DNA of 8,872 bases, from assembly GCA_039811765.1 (NCBI GenBank), contig JBDHZF010000102.1:1-8872 (forward strand), in the 5' to 3' direction. This document shows, one piece after another, positions 6,245 to 8,872 of the stretch; position 1 is the first letter of the stretch, and every line of letters starts with the position of its first letter. The position numbers and the translations under genes are program-made. This DNA comes from JAGQUL01 sp039811765 (GTDB lineage Bacteria > Actinomycetota > Thermoleophilia > Gaiellales > SKUG01). The notes beneath the pieces were generated by a model. The model saw only the letters and a program-made list of their open reading frames with translations. It searched no databases and was not told the DNA's origin.

Positions 6245-7120
6245 ATGACACGACCCTTGATTCTCGTCACGGGAGCCGCGGGCCAGCTTGGCGCGCACGT
6301 GCTCGAAGCATGCGCCGCGCGCGGCGTGGAAGCGATCGGCTTCACGCGTGCGGAGCTGGACATCGCCGACTTGGAGCAGGCGACGACGCTCGTGCACCGC
6401 GTTGCGCCCACCGCGATCGTCAACTGCGCCGCCTACACGAACGTGGACGGCGCCGAAACCGATCGCGACGGCGCGTTTCGCGTGAACGAACTCGGCTCGC
6501 GCAACATCGCGATCGCGGCGCGCGACGCGGGCGCACACCTGGTGGCCGTCTCCACCGACTACGTGTTTCCAGGCACTGCCGCGGAAGGGTACGCCGAGCG
6601 CGACGCGACCGGGCCGATCAACGTGTACGGCGAGAGCAAGCTCGCGGGCGAACATGCGATCCGCGAGGTGTTCGGCAGCGAGGACGAGGGCGCGTGCATC
6701 GCGCGTACCGCGTGGCTGTTCAGCCGTCACGCGCCGAACTTCGTGCAGACGATCGCGCGTGCCGCACGCGAGCGCGAATTCCTCGACGTCGTCGACGACC
6801 AGCGCGGCAACCCCACGTGGTGCGGGCACCTCGCCGACGCGCTCGTCGCCTGCGCGCTCGAGCGGATCGTCGGCACGCACCACCTCGTCGACTCGCCGCC
6901 GGCGACATGGTTCGATCTCGCATGCGCGGTGGTCGAGGAATTGGGTGGCGGCGAGGACGTGTCGTGCGAGGTGCGTCCCACCACCAGCGAAGCGTTCGTT
7001 CGACCCGCCGCGCGCGCCGCGGTGAGCGTGCTGCGCGTCACGCGCCCGGACACGCCCGCGATGGGCGACTGGCGCGACGGCGTGCGCGCCTCGCTGCGCG
7101 CGGACGCTGCGATTTCCTGA
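6245..7120 (+). CDS. rfbD: dTDP-4-dehydrorhamnose reductase
   Basis: A 291-residue RmlD/RfbD-type reductase, which makes dTDP-L-rhamnose from dTDP-4-dehydro-L-rhamnose with NAD(P)H in the last step of the pathway. The N-terminal GAAGQLG motif (G10, G13, G16) binds the cofactor. ELDIAD (37-42) and VNCAAYTNVDGAE (59-71) are family hallmarks. The catalytic set is Thr104 (STDYVFPG) and Tyr128-x3-Lys132 (YGESK). DQRGNPTW (185-192) is the typical substrate-side motif. Length is normal. Start 6245 is supported by GGGAGAA at 6231-6237 with 7-nt spacing. It starts back to back with the hydrolase, leaving about 36 bp between start codons. The partner genes rfbA, rfbB and rfbC are not in the window, so rhamnose synthesis must be completed elsewhere. 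Two hairpins follow it. Confidence 0.9.
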   Translation: MTRPLILVTGAAGQLGAHVLEACAARGVEAIGFTRAELDIADLEQATTLVHRVAPTAIVNCAAYTNVDGAETDRDGAFRVNELGSRNIAIAARDAGAHLVAVSTDYVFPGTAAEGYAERDATGPINVYGESKLAGEHAIREVFGSEDEGACIARTAWLFSRHAPNFVQTIARAAREREFLDVVDDQRGNPTWCGHLADALVACALERIVGTHHLVDSPPATWFDLACAVVEELGGGEDVSCEVRPTTSEAFVRPAARAAVSVLRVTRPDTPAMGDWRDGVRASLRADAAIS

Positions 7121-7128
7121 GCACGTGA

Positions 7129-7147
7129 AACGTCGCGAGGCGGCGTT
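7129..7147 (+). terminator. Hairpin 9 nt after rfbD
   Basis: Arms AACGTCGC (7129-7136) and GCGGCGTT (7140-7147) form an 8-bp stem, including one G-U pair, with a GAG loop, starting 9 nt after the rfbD stop. A GC-rich stem directly after a gene fits a terminator, although no U-tract follows. Confidence 0.45.
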
Positions 7148-7171
7148 CCGAGATACCGACGTATGCAACGA

Positions 7172-7196
7172 GCGCGGCGTCGGGGGGATGCCGCGC
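7172..7196 (+). promoter_or_regulatory. Hairpin with GGGGG loop just upstream of a ribosome site
   Basis: Arms GCGCGGCGTC (7172-7181) and GATGCCGCGC (7187-7196) form a 10-bp stem with one G-U pair and a loop of five G. It ends 5 nt before the GAGGGG ribosome site (7202-7207) of the next gene. It could be a second terminator for rfbD, or, if transcription begins upstream of it, a 5'-leader structure affecting translation of the 123-aa protein. Confidence 0.4.
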
Positions 7197-7215
7197 GCAC
7201 CGAGGGGAAATGCGC

Positions 7216-7587
7216 ATGACCAGCATCGGCACGCTCGTGGTTCGAGCCACGGAGCAATTCGGCGGCAAGCTCTACGGGCTTGAGATGAAGACGGCATCGC
7301 GCGCCGGGTCCGCGATCGTTGAGTCGCTGAAAGACGTGCCTGAAGCCGCGGTTCGCGTGAAGGCGGCCGTCGGCCAGCCGATCGCGGTCGTTCCGCACGG
7401 CAGCGGCTTCCGCCTGCAGCCGGTCGACGTCTCCACCGCCGGCACGATCGCCTTCGGTCCGAACGTCTCGACGCAGCTTCGCCTCGGCGGGCTGTCGCTC
7501 ACCCCGGAATCGGTGCACGGCGCGCTGCACGGCGTGACCTACCTGCGGCCCGACGGCGCGCTGCAGACGATCCTGCGCGCCAGCTGA
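7216..7587 (+). CDS. Hypothetical cytosolic protein, 123 aa
   Basis: I do not recognise this family. There are two in-frame ATGs, at 7210 and 7216. GAGGGG at 7202-7207 lies 2 nt from the first and 8 nt from the second, so the second was chosen. The product has no signal peptide, membrane helix or Cys. It opens with a beta strand (TSIGTLVVRA), has a helix around 28-40 (SRAGSAIVESLKDV), then alternating strands with Gly turns (QPIAVVPHGSGFRLQPVDV, GTIAFGP) and a helix near 97-105. This suggests a small alpha+beta domain that could be a subunit or ligand-binding module. Its own ribosome site and preceding hairpin suggest separate expression from rfbD. Codon use and the balanced amino acid mix support a real gene. 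Confidence 0.75.
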   Translation: MTSIGTLVVRATEQFGGKLYGLEMKTASRAGSAIVESLKDVPEAAVRVKAAVGQPIAVVPHGSGFRLQPVDVSTAGTIAFGPNVSTQLRLGGLSLTPESVHGALHGVTYLRPDGALQTILRAS

Positions 7588-7633
7588 CACGCGTCGGACT
7601 TGCATCTGCGCGCGAACGTGGCATCGTGGAGCT

Positions 7634-8566
7634 GTGACCCCCCGCCTGTTTCCCATGCTGGTTCGGCGCGCCGCGCTTGTTGCGAGCGCGCTGGCGCTCG
7701 TGCTCGCGCTGGCGAGCCCTGCCGGCGCTGCGCCCTCGGCGATGCGGCTGGACGATCCGATCACCGACAACTACAAGGCGAGCTACAACGCCGATCCAAG
7801 CGTGCCCGAGTCGCGAACGTGGTTGTCGATGCGCTCGGTCACAGCGGCGGGCACCACGTGGCGTCCGGCCGATCCGTCGAGCATCGTCGTCACCAGCGGC
7901 GGGGCGATCGCGCTGCATGGCGACGATGGGCGCGCCGCGACGCTGCGCGCGCAGTTGGCGGACGGGTCGTTCACGTCGCCGCTGCTGATGCGCAGCGATC
8001 CCACCACGGCGGAATCCGGTGGGCGATGGGGACCGCTCGTGACGCTTGCCGATCGAAGCGCGCTGCGCGCGACTCCAGGCCGATTCACGTTTGCGCTGAT
8101 CGCGGCGGACGGATCACAGCTCGCGGGAGGGAACGTCACATACCGATACGACGCGGCCCTCGCGGGCGCGGCCTCGTCGAGCATCGAATACAACGGCCCC
8201 GGGGGGCGTTGGTGGGTGGGCTATTCGCGCACGCGCACGAACTGGGAGGCGACACCGGCAACGCTGCCGAGCGTGCTGGCCAGCGACGCGCGACCACGGA
8301 TCACGAGTGTGTCGATCGCCGCGCGCACGGCAAGCCGCTGGGTGACGATGCGCGTGCGAAGCCGTGGCGCGGGCGCGCGCATCGCGAGCCTGAGGGTGCG
8401 CGTGGATTCGGGGCGCTGGACGCGATGGATCGCGGCGGGCAGCGGCACGTATCGCGTGCATGTGGGAGCGCGCTCGCGTAGGCACACGGTGCGCGTGCAG
8501 GTGCGCGACGCGACGGGGCGATCGTCGACCGTCGTCGCCCGATCGGTTGCAATGTTCGCTGCGTGA
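7634..8566 (+). CDS. Secreted protein of unknown function with probable C-terminal Ig-like domain
   Basis: A 310-residue protein with a clear Sec signal peptide: MTPRLFPMLVRR, hydrophobic 13-28, and Ala-x-Ala-like cleavage near 32-33 (AGAA-PS). The mature part has no Cys. Residues 35-215 are Gly/Ser/Thr/Ala/Asp-rich with many short strands (for example SSIVVTSGGAIALHGDDGR, RFTFALIAADGSQLAGGNVTYRYD) and a Trp-rich stretch GGRWWVGYSRTRTNW (190-204). Residues about 219-303 (RITSVSIAA..., RIASLRVRVDSGRW..., YRVHV...HTVRVQVRDATGRSS) follow the strand pattern of bacterial Ig-like/PKD-type domains. I infer an exported protein, possibly surface-bound, of unknown role. GTG 7634 is used because it begins the signal peptide; GGAG at 7628-7631 is too close, so the mRNA may be leaderless. 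An in-frame ATG at 7655 is an alternative that keeps the signal peptide. Confidence 0.75.
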   Translation: MTPRLFPMLVRRAALVASALALVLALASPAGAAPSAMRLDDPITDNYKASYNADPSVPESRTWLSMRSVTAAGTTWRPADPSSIVVTSGGAIALHGDDGRAATLRAQLADGSFTSPLLMRSDPTTAESGGRWGPLVTLADRSALRATPGRFTFALIAADGSQLAGGNVTYRYDAALAGAASSSIEYNGPGGRWWVGYSRTRTNWEATPATLPSVLASDARPRITSVSIAARTASRWVTMRVRSRGAGARIASLRVRVDSGRWTRWIAAGSGTYRVHVGARSRRHTVRVQVRDATGRSSTVVARSVAMFAA

Positions 8567-8610
8567 TCTGATTTGGTCGCGGTTGGCGTCGACCCGCCGA
8601 CATATTGGCC

Positions 8611-8872
8611 ATGGGTTTCGGTGGCAGAGCACGCACGCGCGCGTCGATCATCGCGGTGCTGTGCGCGGTGACAGCGCTGATGCTGACGCCGACCATCGCC
8701 CGCGCCGACATCGGCGGTTGGTCGTCCACCGCGTGGACAGGGTGCGGCGCAGGCACCAACTCGGGAAGCTGGGACGATGCTGGACTCGTCTACGTTCCGT
8801 GCGGGGATCCATCGGTGATCGGCGCGTACGACGAGTCGGGGCGCTTGGTGCGATCGATCGCGACGGGGCGTT
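8611..8872 (+). CDS. Secreted NHL/beta-propeller-like protein, 5' part only
   Basis: From ATG 8611, 87 codons remain open to the window edge. The N-terminus is a signal peptide: basic GGRARTR, hydrophobic 11-26 (ASIIAVLCAVTALMLT) and Ala-x-Ala cleavage after residue 32 (IARA-D). Cys45 and Cys64 in the mature part could form a disulfide bond. Residues 58-83 (AGLVYVPCGDPSVIGAYDESGRLVRSI) resemble one blade of an NHL-type propeller ('lyVad..n..v.vfd.sGk.v..i'). No ribosome site is visible, while CATATT at 8601-8606 sits where a -10 box would be for a leaderless transcript. It follows the 310-aa secreted protein by 44 nt. The propeller call rests on one repeat and needs the missing part. Confidence 0.65.
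   Translation, partial: MGFGGRARTRASIIAVLCAVTALMLTPTIARADIGGWSSTAWTGCGAGTNSGSWDDAGLVYVPCGDPSVIGAYDESGRLVRSIATGR

Noticed and set aside
6221..7297. Minus-strand open frame extending the hydrolase upstream to 705 codons
   Set aside because: The extra 350 or so residues are antisense to rfbD and have shadow-like composition. The hydrolase fold and plausible starts lie at 6208/6220.
6727..7770. Minus-strand 347-codon frame across the end of rfbD and the 123-aa gene
   Set aside because: It is antisense to two supported genes and the intergenic leader, with shadow-like composition.
7600..8481. Plus-strand 293-codon frame overlapping the 310-aa secreted protein
   Set aside because: It is out of frame with the signal-peptide gene and its product is an Arg-rich shadow without structure.
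1..8872. tRNA, rRNA, CRISPR array, transposase or integrase, prophage genes
   Set aside because: No cloverleaf-like sequence, regularly spaced repeats or mobile-element protein motifs were seen on either strand.

Overview
The window is very GC-rich, with dense head-to-tail genes, ATGA and TGACATG junctions and little intergenic DNA. This fits a high-GC actinobacterium. The mix of a ba3-type oxidase, many small secreted proteins of unknown function and few Shine-Dalgarno sites suggests a Thermoleophilia/Solirubrobacterales-like lineage. That placement is an inference from style, not a proof. No rRNA, tRNA, CRISPR array or transposase was found.

Left edge (1-711, minus strand): the 5' part of a gene for a membrane-anchored, beta-rich extracytoplasmic protein resembling the choice-of-anchor P family. 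It runs off the window. A 200-bp divergent intergenic region (712-911) follows, holding an alternating CG tract, a short palindrome and a short direct repeat.

Respiratory operon (912-3881, plus strand): three tightly coupled genes encode a ba3-type (B-family) heme-copper terminal oxidase. They are a tiny subunit IIa (49 aa), the CuA subunit II and subunit I. Subunit I has all heme and CuB ligands. After its 13th predicted membrane helix it carries an acidic linker and a C-terminal cupredoxin domain. That domain has His, Cys and His type 1 copper ligands and a Gln where the axial Met is normally found. This built-in blue-copper-like module is the most interesting item in the window.

Nucleotide-sugar and accessory region (3912-7120): a UDP-glucuronate-4-epimerase-like extended SDR is followed 1 nt later by an unrecognised 75-aa protein. 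Hairpins then separate these from a convergent alpha/beta hydrolase on the minus strand. The hydrolase is divergent, with only about 36 bp between starts, from a dTDP-4-dehydrorhamnose reductase (rfbD). Both sugar enzymes point to cell-envelope or exopolysaccharide glycan synthesis, but the rest of the rhamnose pathway is not present here.

Right part (7121-8872, plus strand): a leader with two hairpins, an unrecognised 123-aa cytosolic protein, an unrecognised 310-aa secreted protein with a probable C-terminal Ig-like domain, and the start of a second secreted protein with an NHL/beta-propeller-like first repeat that runs off the window. The other long open frames, including a 1232-codon frame antisense to the oxidase and epimerase, look like composition artefacts of high third-position GC.
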